Origin: Magnolia sinica
Lineage: Eukaryota; Streptophyta; Magnoliopsida; Magnoliales; Magnoliaceae
Length of the DNA stretch: 64,000 nt
Assembly: GCF_029962835.1 (NCBI RefSeq)
Contig: NC_080584.1
Span: 81,496,862 to 81,560,861, forward strand
Direction: 5' to 3'
The position numbers and the translations under genes were made by a program. Below, one piece after another: positions 35,515-47,670 of this stretch. The notes beneath the pieces were generated by a model. That model did no database searches, was not told where the DNA came from, and saw only the letters and a list, made by a program, of their open reading frames with translations. Every line of letters starts with the position of its first letter. Position 1 is the first letter of the stretch.

Positions 35515-35526
35515 TGGTATCAGAGC
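35515..35526 (+). other. Primer-binding site, initiator tRNA-Met type
   Basis: TGGTATCAGAGC lies two bases after the LTR1 end. It is the classical plant retrotransposon primer site complementary to the 3' end of initiator tRNA-Met, and it fixes the plus orientation. Confidence 0.93.
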
Positions 35527-36894
35527 ATAGTTTGGACAAACTTGGCCTTGGGGAATGATCTTATACAAACTTCAAATGTCTTAAGTTAAGATGTTTGAAA
35601 TTAGAAACTTGAACTTAGGTGAAATTCCCTTAGACTCAGGAGAATCATTGTGAATATAGAGACCTAAACTTAGGTCCCCTTGAAGATTTTATGGTTAGAC
35701 ATTGGAACTTAGAACAAAAAAAAAAAAAAACTTAGTTCCCATGTACACCACCAAAACTACTATTTGAGCTTAGAATTAAATGTAGGTCCCTTTAGAAATT
35801 ATTAGAGTAACCATTTGAACTTATATGAATATCCTCTGTAGCTAGGATAATATAGGAACTCAAATTTTTAGGCCTCTAGATGATTGTTTTGGACGATCAT
35901 AAAACTTAGAAATGATATAAGGTTCTTTTAAAAATATAGATATTCAATGTTTTAGGTCCCTTAAGAAAGTTGTTGGAAAATCTTAGAAACTTCAAACTAG
36001 ACCTAAGTCCCTTTAACATTCTAGGTTAGCCATTTGAACTTAGAGACAAAGCTTAGCTCCCCATTATAGAATATCAGAGTAGTTGCTTAAACTTGGAACT
36101 AAACCTAAATATTGTAGGAGGACAACTTGAGAACATAGGTACTTCAAACTTTAGACCCTTGAAATTTTCAGGACTAGACCTCTAGACTTCAAACTCATGT
36201 AGAGATCCTTAGAAACTATTAAGTTAGCCATTTGAAATTAGGAGGAATTGAGAACATAGTGATTCAAATTTTAGGCTCCTAAAAAGGTTGTTTGAATGAC
36301 TGGAGAACATAGAAATAAACTTAGGACCCTTAGAACATTTAGTCATTGAACTTATGGAAAGTTCCCTGCAAAAGAAAAAAAAAAATTTATTATAGTTTTG
36401 AGAATATAGATACTTTAAACTGTTAAGCTCCCTAGAAGATTGTTTTGGTAACTATAGGACTTACAAATGAGTGTAGGTTCCCTTGAGAGATTTTAGGTTT
36501 AGTCATTTGAAATTAGAAACTAAACTTAAGTATTGTGGATGTACAAATGCCCACTATGATGTATAAAAGGACCAAACCAGAACATTTTTATACTTAACTT
36601 CCAAATGAAGATTTGCTAGAAATTCAGGATATGAAATTTCTTAAGATTTCATGGTTAGGGATAACATTATCGTAGTAATCAATCAAATGGATTGAATTTA
36701 GGCTTCGTAGGAAATTCCTTATCCACCATATTGTACATTAGGTTAAACATGAGCACTTCCTAAAATCTAAGGAATTAGGCTAGCAATTGTCGTTTCAATC
36801 TCTCAATACATTTTTTACTTAGAAGTAACATTTTCCACAAATTTCAGCACGCAAGAATTAACTAGAGATGAAGTTATATGATCTTAGGTAAAAA
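35527..36894 (+). other. Internal region of the LARD-like element, non-coding and repetitive
   Basis: It consists of degenerate units of about 90-130 bp in which CATTTGAACTTAGA-like, AAACTTAGGTCCC-like and AGATTTTAGGTTAG-like words recur (for example near 35700, 35815, 36015, 36225, 36345 and 36500). No ORF of note occurs on either strand. It is not recognisable as decayed gag or pol. Confidence 0.7.
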
Positions 36895-37363
36895 TTTCAA
36901 CTCCAATGAAGTGGATTGGCTGGTGTATCACACACCACTAACCTTGGCTGGTGTGGGTATGTGTCATGCAAAAGCGAGCACTAGCGCTCCTTGAGCTTTA
37001 TATGAATGGTTCAAAGGAGATCAAAGTTACATGGCCTCAAAATGATGTATTTATCATATTTACACCATTCATCCATTTTGAGGGATCATTTTAGAGCACG
37101 ACCCCAAAAATGATTCATATCCAAAGCTTAATTGGATCACACCACAAATAACAGTGGGAATAATGATTCTCACCGTTAAAACATTTACAGGGCTCACCAT
37201 AACATTTATTTTCCATCCAATATGTTCATAAGGTCACACAGACTTGTATGAAAAGGAAAAACAAATATCATATTAATCCAAAACGGTTTCTGTAACACCC
37301 ATATTTTTTTAAAAAATAAAATTTAAAATTTAAAATTTAAATTTTAAACTTTAAATGGGAAAG
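36895..37363 (+). repeat. Second copy of the 469-bp block
   Basis: It is essentially identical to 30652-31120 and at the same distance from its LTR. The junction to unique internal DNA shares only the TTTCAA word. Confidence 0.85.
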
Positions 37364-38982
37364 TGTAACACCCCGTACTTTCCAGTACTCGGGTGTTACC
37401 GTGTAACTAAACTTAGCATAAACACAAGCCAGACTTAAGTAAGCACTTACGTTCATCCTAGTTTAAATCCGACCGTTGAAAAATAATCCGCACCTATATA
37501 TTTAATGTACATAAAGTATTATGAAAATAATATTATATTAACTAAGCATGATGGATAATAATTTTACGATGTATAATTAAATTATAAATATCAACGTAGT
37601 ATTAAATATTCTATACAAAAATTATGAGATATTTTAAGAAGATGGTATATTATTTAACAATGAAATTTTAAAAGAGATATTGTAAAATTTTCAATCCATA
37701 CACATGTGTAATAGGATATTTTATGTTGGGGAATTAAATATTAATAAATACATAATTAATAGCATGTAAATAGTAGCTTGTTAACATTAGAAATTGTATT
37801 TATATATATATATATTTGTATGAGTTTTTAATTATTTTAATCAAAAGAAAATCCATATTAATATTAGTATTAGTTAATAATGCATGATGAAGGCCTTAAA
37901 TGGACCCTTGAACCCTTTTAACCATCAAATTTCAATTGTGGACTGATCTGACCAGCAGATCATCGGGGATCCACCATTAGGGCATGAAATTTGAGTGTAT
38001 GGCCCACCTGGACCTTGGGTCTGCCCCATCTTTGGTCTAAGGCCCTAAGTGGACCCCTAGAACCTAATGCATGGTGTGGATTTCTGAAAAACATCTCTGT
38101 GGGCCCCACAGCTATTGCGTGCGTGCACCAGAGGGAGTGCACTTGAGGTGCACTGGATTACATCTCCAGTCAAATCGGGCTTGACCCGAAATCCCTCCAA
38201 AAAGGAGAGATTTTCTCTCTCTTCTGCTGTTTTCACAGCGGACGGACGCCGTCCGTTTGGGACGTGTTATGGCCCACCATGAGGGACCAAATCAGTGATC
38301 TGGACCGTTAATCATGACCAGATGATGACCCTAAACAAACCCCAGGTGGTCTCGTCTGCTAAAGTACACTCTCATGCACACAAGAACCGACCCAAACGAA
38401 GCTTATAAGCACATAGTTTCCAGAAATGGAAACTGCCTCCACTGTTGCCAACTCAACGATCCGAACAAAGAGGGTTCCTCTTATCCCAGACGTCCGTTTG
38501 AGGGCATCTCAACCGTCCAAACTCGGTTTCCACCTCAGCAAGGAAAACCACGACCGGTTTTCATTCCTTCCCACGGTTTTAAGAAAACCGAACGGCTGTA
38601 TTCAATCCGGGCCATCCAGTTCTCATCCAATGGCCCTAGAGAGCTAGGGTTTTTCTATAAATGAGGAGGATCGAGTAGCCGCAGCTGCTCTCTACCTCTT
38701 GCTGTAGCTCGAGCGGAAAATGACTGTTTCCCTTCAACCTTCGAACCCACCAAGGAAACGTTGTTAGAGCTCCACTCCGACTATCCCCCAAGCTCCATTA
38801 CACCCCTAGAAATCCTCTCATGCTGTCGTAATGGAGAAAGAATCATCAGAAAGAGATCTGCCATTGGAGCTGTCTCCTTCTTCCTCGTTTGAACCACACC
38901 AAACCAAGTCGATTTGGGTCGAATCCGGGGTCCCGTGACTCCGCTGGACCTGCAGCAAGAAAAATAAGAAGAAGAAAAGAAA

Positions 38983-39032
<50 letters not shown>

Positions 39033-41837
39033 GAGGGAGCGTCCGCCACCGTGCCAGCTTCCCAAACTGAGTCGAGTCAGCTGGGTCGGGTGGTGAGTAT
39101 CGGCCCTGGCTTAGTCCGATTTTTACTGGGGTTTTTCCAACTAAATCAGGAAGAGAAGCAGGGGGAGAGATAGGAAGAAAAGAGAAAGAAAAGAGGGAGA
39201 AGAAGGTCAGAAAGAGTGCTGGAGCGGTGCAGCTGCACCATGCACCGTTCAGCCACCATGCTTGCTGACTCGGGCCAGTCCAAGGCGAGTTCCCAACGAG
39301 TCAGGCCGAGTTGACAGGTTTTGTTGGGTGTTCCCAGTAGCAGGGAAGAAAAGGAGGAGAAGAAGAGAAGGAGTGAGGGGGTTTGGGTGAGTGACTGCTG
39401 GGTTGACTCGGCTGGACCGAGTCTAGCCGAGTCGAGTTGAGTTTGGCATGATCCAAACTATTGCTGGATTTCCAGCATGTGGAAGGAGAGGGAAGAAGGA
39501 AAGGAAGAAAGAAAAGAGAAGGAAAGGAGGAGGAGAATAGAGAAGAAGAGGAGATGGTGTGGGATGTCTCCTCTTGGTGTAGCTGCCGAGTCGACTCGGT
39601 CCACATAAGTTGAGTTAAGGTGCTGGCTGAGTTGGGAAGCACGACAAGATAAGTCCACCTTCTCCTTCTAGATTTAAATGATTTCAATTACAATTCTCAT
39701 CATTAGATAGTAGTGTTTTATTTTACCATTATTAAGTATCACTATTGTTAGGATCATTAATAGCACATGATTAACTATTAGTAAAATGCCTATATTGGTT
39801 AATACATACAGATTTCCATGATTAAATAAGAGTGTCTTGCTCTTCATTCTTAATTATTATCATCAATAGTAGATCTTAGTATTTATTATCATCATTAGAG
39901 TTACTATAATTATCACAATTATTAAATGTGACTAACCATGGATAGGTTGATTTTGCTAAGTATTGGTTATTATAGACACTAGATATTAACATTAATCATG
40001 TTATTCTTATTTTGTCATTGTAGGTTATTGATAATAAGATTAATATTATTAGTATTAATAGGCAGTTATTATTTATTTTTACTCCATTATAATATTATTT
40101 TAATTAGGTGAGTTGAACTTCAAACCCTAAACTAAAGTAAAAGATTAGATTAATGAATAGAACCCTAAATCTAAATGATCCAAACCATAGGTCATGATCT
40201 TAACCATAGATAACATATGAAACTTGGATCTAATGGTACAAATTCATGAATTGTGTTAGGATTCAATTCTATAGGCGCAAGCACCTTGCGACACTAGTAG
40301 GCGATTCCAAGTATAAGGTGATGATTCTTCCCCTTGAGCTTTCCACCTTCTCATTGGCTTAAGTTATAGTTTTCATTAAAAATTATAATTGATATCTCTC
40401 TCTTATAATCACATTTGTTAGCTGGTAGAAATTGAATTGCTATATTACCTGCTTAATGTTCATCCTGTATATTTGTTCATGCTTGTGGATTATTTGTGTA
40501 TTGCTTATGGACTTTAAACTGGTACATTAGTGGGAAACCCCCACTTATAAATGTACACCCATGCTTGGGATGTAAACCGACTGGTTGTGATTAAAATGGA
40601 CCTTCGACTTAGTGGTTATTGAGTAGTGGTCTAAATGGATCATTGATGTGGGCCTACCATCCAGGGTTATTGTGTCCAAATGGTTTTCAAGGATGGTCTT
40701 TTATCGCATGGTTTTGACACTCGCCCTATGAGGCCTATTTTTATAATTGCCCTATGTGGCTTGTTTGATATCGCCCTATGTGGCTTTGTTCTGATATTTT
40801 CCTTATATGGGTTCGAGGTTTTATACTGTGTAACCATGCGATGGTAAGCCCCATATACTGTAATATGATTGGCCACTAGTCGACGGGTTTCCATTAAACA
40901 TCCTAAGATGGTAGCCTCATGAGCCGGGGATGGTGGTAATGGGACACTATGCCCGAGCTGTCGGCCTACGCTGGGCCATGTGCTCCCCGTAGTGACCTTT
41001 GAGCTTATCTAAATTGGCTGGTTGTAAATGGACTAATAATGACTTGGCTAATCATGCATGACATACTGCGACGGCTTGGATCATTATGCCCATGCGATTA
41101 CGCTGCGAGTTGCGCTAATGACCAGCCGATCGATTTATGATGATGACTTGGATCACTCATGCCCATACGATTACGCTGCGTGTTGCGCTGATGACCACTC
41201 ACATCTTTGGGTGACGACCCCATTGCCTGTCTGGATGTTTTTCCTGGGGCTCCGACCGTCCGGATGATTTACCCGGGTCGATGATTGCATTCATGCATCC
41301 ATGCACCTAATAAGACTGCATTTACTCTGTTTTGGTTGTCTGGATGTTTTATACTATCCCTTACCTAATGCGACGGTGTGTAATCTTGAGGGGAATTCAC
41401 ACTGAGTTGGCCACTCATCCATCAAATATAAAACCGTACAGGTAGTACAGGTGGCTTAAGTGATATGCATGTTCAGACTTGATAAGAAGCAGGGTACGAT
41501 CACCAGGAATGCTTGACTGTATGCTTGGAGGAGCTGTGTGATCTTGCGGCTTATATTTATATGCTTTCTATTATTTCTCATGTATTAGATCATGTAATTC
41601 TTCCATTTGTTAATTTTGGAGACATTGGTTTGTATAAGTCATTATGGGCAGCTTCTTGTAAATTTGAATGATAATGAAATTTTTCTTTATGTCGATTTGT
41701 CCACACTACGCTCATTTGCTTACTCTGTTGAAGGAAAAAAAAAATGTACACTCGAATTTGACCATCTTTTAAAGTTAACACTCGGGTTTTTGGGACACGG
41801 GTCATATACTCGGGTCTTGAAAAGTCGGGACGTTACA
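37364..41837 (+). repeat. LTR2 of the LARD-like element
   Basis: It is colinear with LTR1, with a shorter (TA)n at 37800-37815, a longer (GA)n near 38985-39030 and a 47-bp purine-rich insertion at about 39333-39379. The TATA box is at 38656-38662. After GTTACA it is followed by AAAAGAGATCC and no primer site, so it is a 3' LTR. Confidence 0.88.
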
Positions 41838-43753
41838 AAAAGAGATCCACCGATCTCGTTATCCTTCCTCTTATCTCTCGTCATACAAAATTCCTCGTAT
41901 CTCGTAGTTCCCCAACTAACCTTCCTTCTTTAAAAAAAAAATGTAGGAAAGTAAGAGTTCTATTAAAACTGAAATAAGCAAGGAATAACTCGTAGAAAAA
42001 GAATACGGAAGAGAAAGTGGGAAGGACGAATTTCTTTAAAATTCACTTATTGAGGTAAGTAATTTTATATTATTTTTTTTATTTTATTTATGTAATATGT
42101 AATTAGCATGATCTACACATTGGATGGATTGGATCAATCAAACATCCATTGTGTAGGTTTAATTAATTTAAAAAGGTATGCGCATGACTTGCTAAAGTAT
42201 AGAACGTGAGATTTTAAGGTATGTGTAGGGTTTTAAGGGTAATATGTAGAATGTGATATATTTTATAATGGAAAGAAACCAGTATGATCCGTACCGTTCA
42301 TGGGGTGTTATGATAATTAATTATATAATATTTTTTAAAAATCAGTTCGATTCGACACCTTAATGGACCGTACTGGTCATATATCTATCAATCTTCTTCC
42401 TTAAAGAAAAAAAAAAGATTGAAGAAAATTCTCTGCGCAAAATACAATTTGGCACAGAGAATTATATGACATAATTTGAAATGTGTGATTAAATTATCAC
42501 CATTTATTAGTTCCTTAATATTAAAATAAATTAAAATCTTAAATTCTAGATAGATCAGACTATTGGATGGGCAATATTGATCTGAATAAATAATAGATCA
42601 TACGTTGTATTCATTGGTAATCGTAAGATTTTAAAAAAATTCTTATTTATATGATTTTAGGAAATCCTAATTCAATTCAAACCGTTAGTTCACGGAATCA
42701 TCTCCATCACATCAAGGTGAGTGATCCCGATGTGTTTCCCATTCATCGAGTTAAAATAGATGGATTGTTTGATATGTTGTATTATTATTCTGATTTAATT
42801 ACCATAATTTAATTGATATGATTTAATTGATATGATTTAATTACCATGATTTAATTGATATGATTTAATTGCCATGATTTAACTGATATGATTTAATTGA
42901 TATGATTTAATTGCCATGAATTAATTTTCATGATTTAATTGATATGATTTAATTGCCATGATTTAATTTCCATGTACTCTTAGTTGATTTAAGAGATTGT
43001 GATTTCTGTAATAATAATGATATGATTTGATTAAGGTGTTAGACTATGTTGATTTAAATATGATAATCGAAATAACCTATGCAATACATGATTCATGATT
43101 ATATTGTGCATCTATCAATTGCATGCACAACACGTGCTGGATTCCTGGGGGACCTCCCTAGATGGTATATCCTGGTGGAATTGTTACCAGAAGCCCACTA
43201 TACTAGTGGAAGCCTACTCAAGGAGTAGATGTGGGCCTTGCCTATGCCTACCAGATGGTAGAAGCCTGCCAAGGGGCAGATGCGGGTTAACAGGTTTCCA
43301 ACTCAAGCAAGTGGACGGATTCCCACTTGATGCATTATTGCATTGCATTTGCATTTAAAAAAAAAATTATAATGTATATGTTTATTGGACATTCTATTAT
43401 AATTTGATGTAAAGAACATGTAGGGAATTCTCACTAGGCCTGGTTAGCTTATCCTTTTTATTGATGGAAAAACCGTACAGATGTGAATGAGGGTGAGCCG
43501 GTGGCTCAAGAACAGGAATACGTGGCCGAGTCAGAGGAAGATTTAAGGGACACGTGGCCCTACTTGATAGAAGAAGAAATTACTACTTAGTAACCATGAT
43601 TTTATTTTATTATATATGATTTTGTTAGATTGTTAATTAAATTTTCAAGTTGTTGGACATGTTTATTTCATTTCATAAGACCCTGAATGGGAGGGTCTTT
43701 AACTATGTTTATGATTAGTTATTTGAAATAAATGGTTATTTCTTGTTTATGAG
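41838..43753. other. Non-coding stretch left of the Athila-like element
   Basis: This is AT-rich DNA with no credible gene. It holds the 14-bp minisatellite (42791-42972) and, near 43440-43560, LTR-like wording (GGGAATTCTCACTAGGCCTG, AAACCGTACAG) that may belong to an old LTR element now split by the Athila insertion. I could not find its ends. Confidence 0.4.
42791..42972 (+). repeat. 14-bp minisatellite, 13 units
   Basis: Thirteen consecutive 14-bp units of the form TGATTTAATTGATA or TGATTTAATT(G/A)CCA keep perfect register. The last four bases alternate between GATA-type and CCA-type endings, suggesting a 28-42 bp higher-order unit in places. Confidence 0.9.
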
Positions 43754-46041
43754 TGTTCACTCCCCAAGTGCAGGGTTGTGATGTAGTAATAAACTCGGTA
43801 AGACCGAGGTCGAATCCTCAGGGACTGATACCCGTACGTTATCCGAAACCAAGAAGAACTAGAACTAGACTAAGATGTGATCTAAACCAAATAGAAATTA
43901 AGGAATAATTGTGGAAGAATTATCTAAGACTTTAAGGAATTCAGAGGACGGGAACTAGGGATTCAGAGGATCCACTTGTAGAGATCAGGGAGATCGTATG
44001 CCAGGATCACAAATTATGGAAATTTACTGAACTGCCATTGATATAGGTTTCAAGAGATGAAAGGTGTATGAATTAGAATGGATTCCATCATCTAACCATG
44101 CCCAGGAGACAAAGTAAACAACATGATTAAACTGATTACCAACCAATCAACAATGTATGAAAATCAGGAAGGGTACGACATCCAACCATGCCCAGGAGAC
44201 GATGGTGAACATCAGGGCTTCCTGACATTATAATCAAAATAAGAGAAGAGGAATACTCAAAGCCATTGCAAGCCCATTGTAATTTCAGTCACAACATGCC
44301 ATTAAAAACTAAAGAATATTCCCATAAAATTAAATCAGAAAAAATCTCTTCAATCTAATCAAAGGGCACCAGCAACATTTCTCCCATCAGGCTACAAGCT
44401 TCACCTCTTAGCCCTAGCTAAGAGGTTTAGCCTAGCGTGATCATGCTAGAACCAAAAAAAAAAAAAAAATCAAAGGAAATACATCAATAAAAGGAAAAGA
44501 AAAAGGAAACAAACGGAGTTCCCTGTTTCTTTTCTTCAATCATCCAAGCCTTCAAACCACGCCAGCCTTACCTCCCGAAAAACCCAAAAGCTTCCTCCGC
44601 AGCAGCAACTGACCTCGTGCAGCAGTCGCCCACCACGCACAGCAGCCACACTCTCTCCCGTCGTCTCCCTGACCGTGCACAGCAGCAGCTGCTCCAGCGT
44701 TTTCCTCGGCCTAGCTCTCTCCCCGTCTCAAAAGCTTCCCGTTTTTTCCTCCTTTACTCTTTCTCCCTCTCTTCCTTTTTATAGCATTCTCGTCGGAGCC
44801 CAAGAAAACCCTTCACGTGTGCTGATGTGGAGTCCTGAAGGGATTCGGCTGCGGAAAGCTTCGCAGCCAGCGACGCAGCAACGTGCGTAGCAACGCAAGA
44901 GGAGTTGCGTTTGGCCTCAGGTTGGGTGGCTCTCCGTCTGGTAATCTCAAAACCGACTTCATGGCTAGGGTTATTCCTGGCTTGGTCATCATCTGAACGG
45001 TTTGGATCACCAATCCGATCACAGGCAGTGGCCCACAATCGGCCGCAAATTCCGGATTTCCCGGACGCGAAAACAGGGCAGCGTCATTGACGCTGTGACG
45101 ATGGTGGGCCCCACGTCACGGTCTTTTTGGAAAATCTGATCCGTCCACTGCATTCTACTCGAAAAATCGGGTGGGAAGCACTACTTTTGGACTAAATTCC
45201 ATGTGGCCCACAATACCTTCCACTCCGCCGTTCATCCTGTCTTTAACGGTTAGGATTCTGTAACATGTTACATGGTCTCAAAAGGCCGCCTTGGTGAGGT
45301 AAATACCCCACCTACGCGCACAATGGACGGTCCCGATTGGTGCTATACATGATGTATGTGGCCCACAAGTAAAACCCACGGTCGGCAGCGTCACGTTGCT
45401 GCGTAATTTTGAAAAAAAATCTGAGTTTGAGTCGGTCAGCGCCTGCTGACCGACTTTGAATGCTCGGGTGCACGGCCGGTGCACGTGACTGCTATGCACA
45501 TTCATCCCCGGCGGGGCCCCACAGAGATGTTAATGAGAGATCCGTTCCGTCCATCAGTTTTGTCAGCTCATTTAAACTGTTGAGACCAAGAATGGAGAAT
45601 ATCCAGATATCAGGTGGGCCCCACTTAAGGATTTAAGGGGCTGATCTGTCCGTTGGGCCACTTTCATAGTGATCCAGGGGCTGAAATTTTACGTGTACGG
45701 TTTATTTATGGTCCTCAAGCCACGTGTGAAGTTTCGAACTGATCAGATGGTGGAAACCCTATGATCTTGCATTTTGGACACTTTTCAGGCCACTTGAGCT
45801 TCGATTCCTCGATTTCTGCGGACCCCTGGTGTATAATTTCGTCGCTCTTGGTCTTCTGGAGTCTGTCCCCTGCTTTAGTGTCATCAGATCGGTAAATCCA
45901 TGCTTTTTAGTGTCCTTTCCCAGTCCAAGCTCATGAAGACGCCCTGCATCACAAATTCAATTAAATTAGGCTATTAAACGGTGTCATGCTTGTAAATCCA
46001 TGCAATGAATGGGTCTGATATGCAATATTTGACCCTCAACA
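43754..46041 (-). repeat. 3' LTR of the Athila-like element
   Basis: On the minus strand the TATA box is CTATAAAAAGG (plus 44774-44783). A perfect 11-bp stem hairpin lies at 45430-45455. The ORFs inside are identical in the other LTR and do not look like proteins. Confidence 0.92.
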
Positions 46042-46060
46042 CAACCCCCAACCAGCATTT
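46042..46060 (-). other. Polypurine tract region of the Athila-like element
   Basis: Just inside the 3' LTR the minus strand reads GCTGGTTGGGGGTTG, a G-rich tract suited to plus-strand priming. Confidence 0.6.
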
Positions 46061-47359
46061 TGCTAGTCCCGAGCAAAGTATGCGAAAAATAAGTTGAGAA
46101 TTACAGGAGAATTTCTATGAACTCGAGTGATTTTGGAAAAAAAAAAAAAAAAAAAATAATCTAGATATTCAGAATTCAACAATTCTCGAATGTTGGGCCT
46201 TACTCTCTCTTAGACTCAAACACACGATAAACTTCATTCAAAGTATTAGTCCCTTAATTAGAAATAATTCTAAACATTGAGTTCCACAGATGTAAAGTGT
46301 AATCCCAACTTTAAACATTAATATTCAATTCTTTATTTCAGGGTATCATCGGTAATCAACAAGAGAATTCATAATAACCAAAGCTTGCCTCAAAGATCAT
46401 CTTTTCATTCCTTCAGTTTTTTTTTTTTTTTAAACGAAAAACCAAGAAGGGGAATGAAGTCCACACTTATAGGGAGCAAACCTATAGTGAAGATTCTTTG
46501 CCTAACCTTTCTCAACGGTATCTCTTCCTTTTAATTGATCTTGACGGGCAATTGTTCAAGTTGGTTCCTTCTATGCTTACTGATCACCAAATTAACCCTT
46601 CAGTTTCAACTGAAATCTTAATGTGTAAGCGAGATGTGACATGTGAAATCATGACTCAATCAATGTTTACAACTTCTAATCATAGATTAAACTTAACTGT
46701 GAAATCTAACGAGCAACTGAATCTAAGAGCAGTAAATCACCAACATTCCATATCCTGTAATTCTAAATCAAAGATGGTCGTCCAATCACTTTGAATTCAC
46801 CAGAAAGTCCAGAAAAAATAAAAAAATTTAAAAATTTTCACAATTTTTGCTCAAGAAAATACTGCTTAGGTAACCTAATCTCCCACCCCCAACTTGAAAG
46901 CTACATTGTCCTCAATGTAAAGGATATGAGTATGGAATGCGCATAGAACAACAAAAGTAAAGAAAAAAATGAAGGGAAGATAGTACCTGGATGATGAATC
47001 GTGAGAGACTTTCCAAGCACTTCGCAGCATGGGATCCGGACAGCACGAGAGAGAAAGTAACACAAAACTAACAAAAATAAAATCCTACCTATACCAGTTT
47101 CGCAGGTGCTCTCGATTGCATTTAGCGCATGCAACAAGCCTTTAAACCCCTAGGTTACCCCTAGTGGACGAGTTGTAGTCTCGTGAGGGTTTGCAGTAAT
47201 GTTACCCACAAACATTGAACTTGCTAGGAAAATGAAATAAGTTGAAAAGTTGGGTTGCCTCCCAAGAGCGCGAAGTTTACCGTCTTCAGCCAGACAAAAG
47301 CAACTACCCTAATCCTATGAAAGCGATAAACCTACCTATACCTCCATCAGACTAGGAGA
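46061..47359 (-). other. 3' non-coding region of the Athila-like element
   Basis: About 1.3 kb lies between pol and the 3' LTR. Some Athila elements carry an env-like frame in this position. Here only short frames exist and none looks like a membrane protein gene, so I call it non-coding. Confidence 0.6.
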
Positions 47360-47644
47360 TCAGTCCTGGTAAACAGGATCGGTCAGAGGCATGGACATGT
47401 CCTCTGAATCAAATTTCTCGACAAATGGTTTCAATCGATGGCCATTGACTTTAAATTCCTTGCCATTGTCGGGATCTCTTATCTCAACGGCCCCATGAGG
47501 AAAAACAGTAACAACAATGTAAGGGCCGGTCCAACGAGATCGAAGCTTACCCGGGAAGAGATGTAATCGAGAATTGTACAAAAGGACCTTCTGACCAGGC
47601 GTGAATGATTTTCGCAAAATGTGTTGGTCATGAAATGCTTTCAT
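47360..47644 (-). pseudogene. Integrase C-terminal (GPY/F-like) tail of Athila-like pol
   Basis: The frame reads [20 protein letters not shown], then [19 protein letters not shown] and an [20 protein letters not shown] end. This is the chromatin/DNA-binding C-terminal module of gypsy integrases. It is separated from the main pol frame by a stop at 47668-47670 and a one-base shift. Confidence 0.85.
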
Positions 47645-47670
47645 CTTGTCCTTGTAAATTCTCGAATTAT

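Larger units (their letters stand above)
30652..41837 (+). mobile_element. LARD-like LTR element in a 6.24-kb-offset direct repeat
   Basis: Order: 469-bp block (30652-31120), LTR1 (31121-35512), unique internal DNA (35513-36894), the same 469-bp block (36895-37363), LTR2 (37364-41837). An initiator-tRNA-Met type primer site follows LTR1 directly. No gag or pol frame occurs anywhere, so mobility would depend on another element. The repeat of the block upstream of LTR1 is unexpected for a simple LTR element. It means a tandem or recombined element, or a duplicated assembly segment. Confidence 0.8.

Noticed and set aside
42791..42972. CRISPR-like regular repeat
   Set aside because: Units are directly adjacent, without spacers, and the context is a plant genome; it is a minisatellite.
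44675..45038. Several short frames repeated at 54420-54783
   Set aside because: They are identical only because they lie in the two LTRs of one element; none shows a domain or start context.
46061..47359. Env-like gene after Athila pol
   Set aside because: I looked for a long frame or membrane segments in the usual env-like position and found only short, unconvincing frames.
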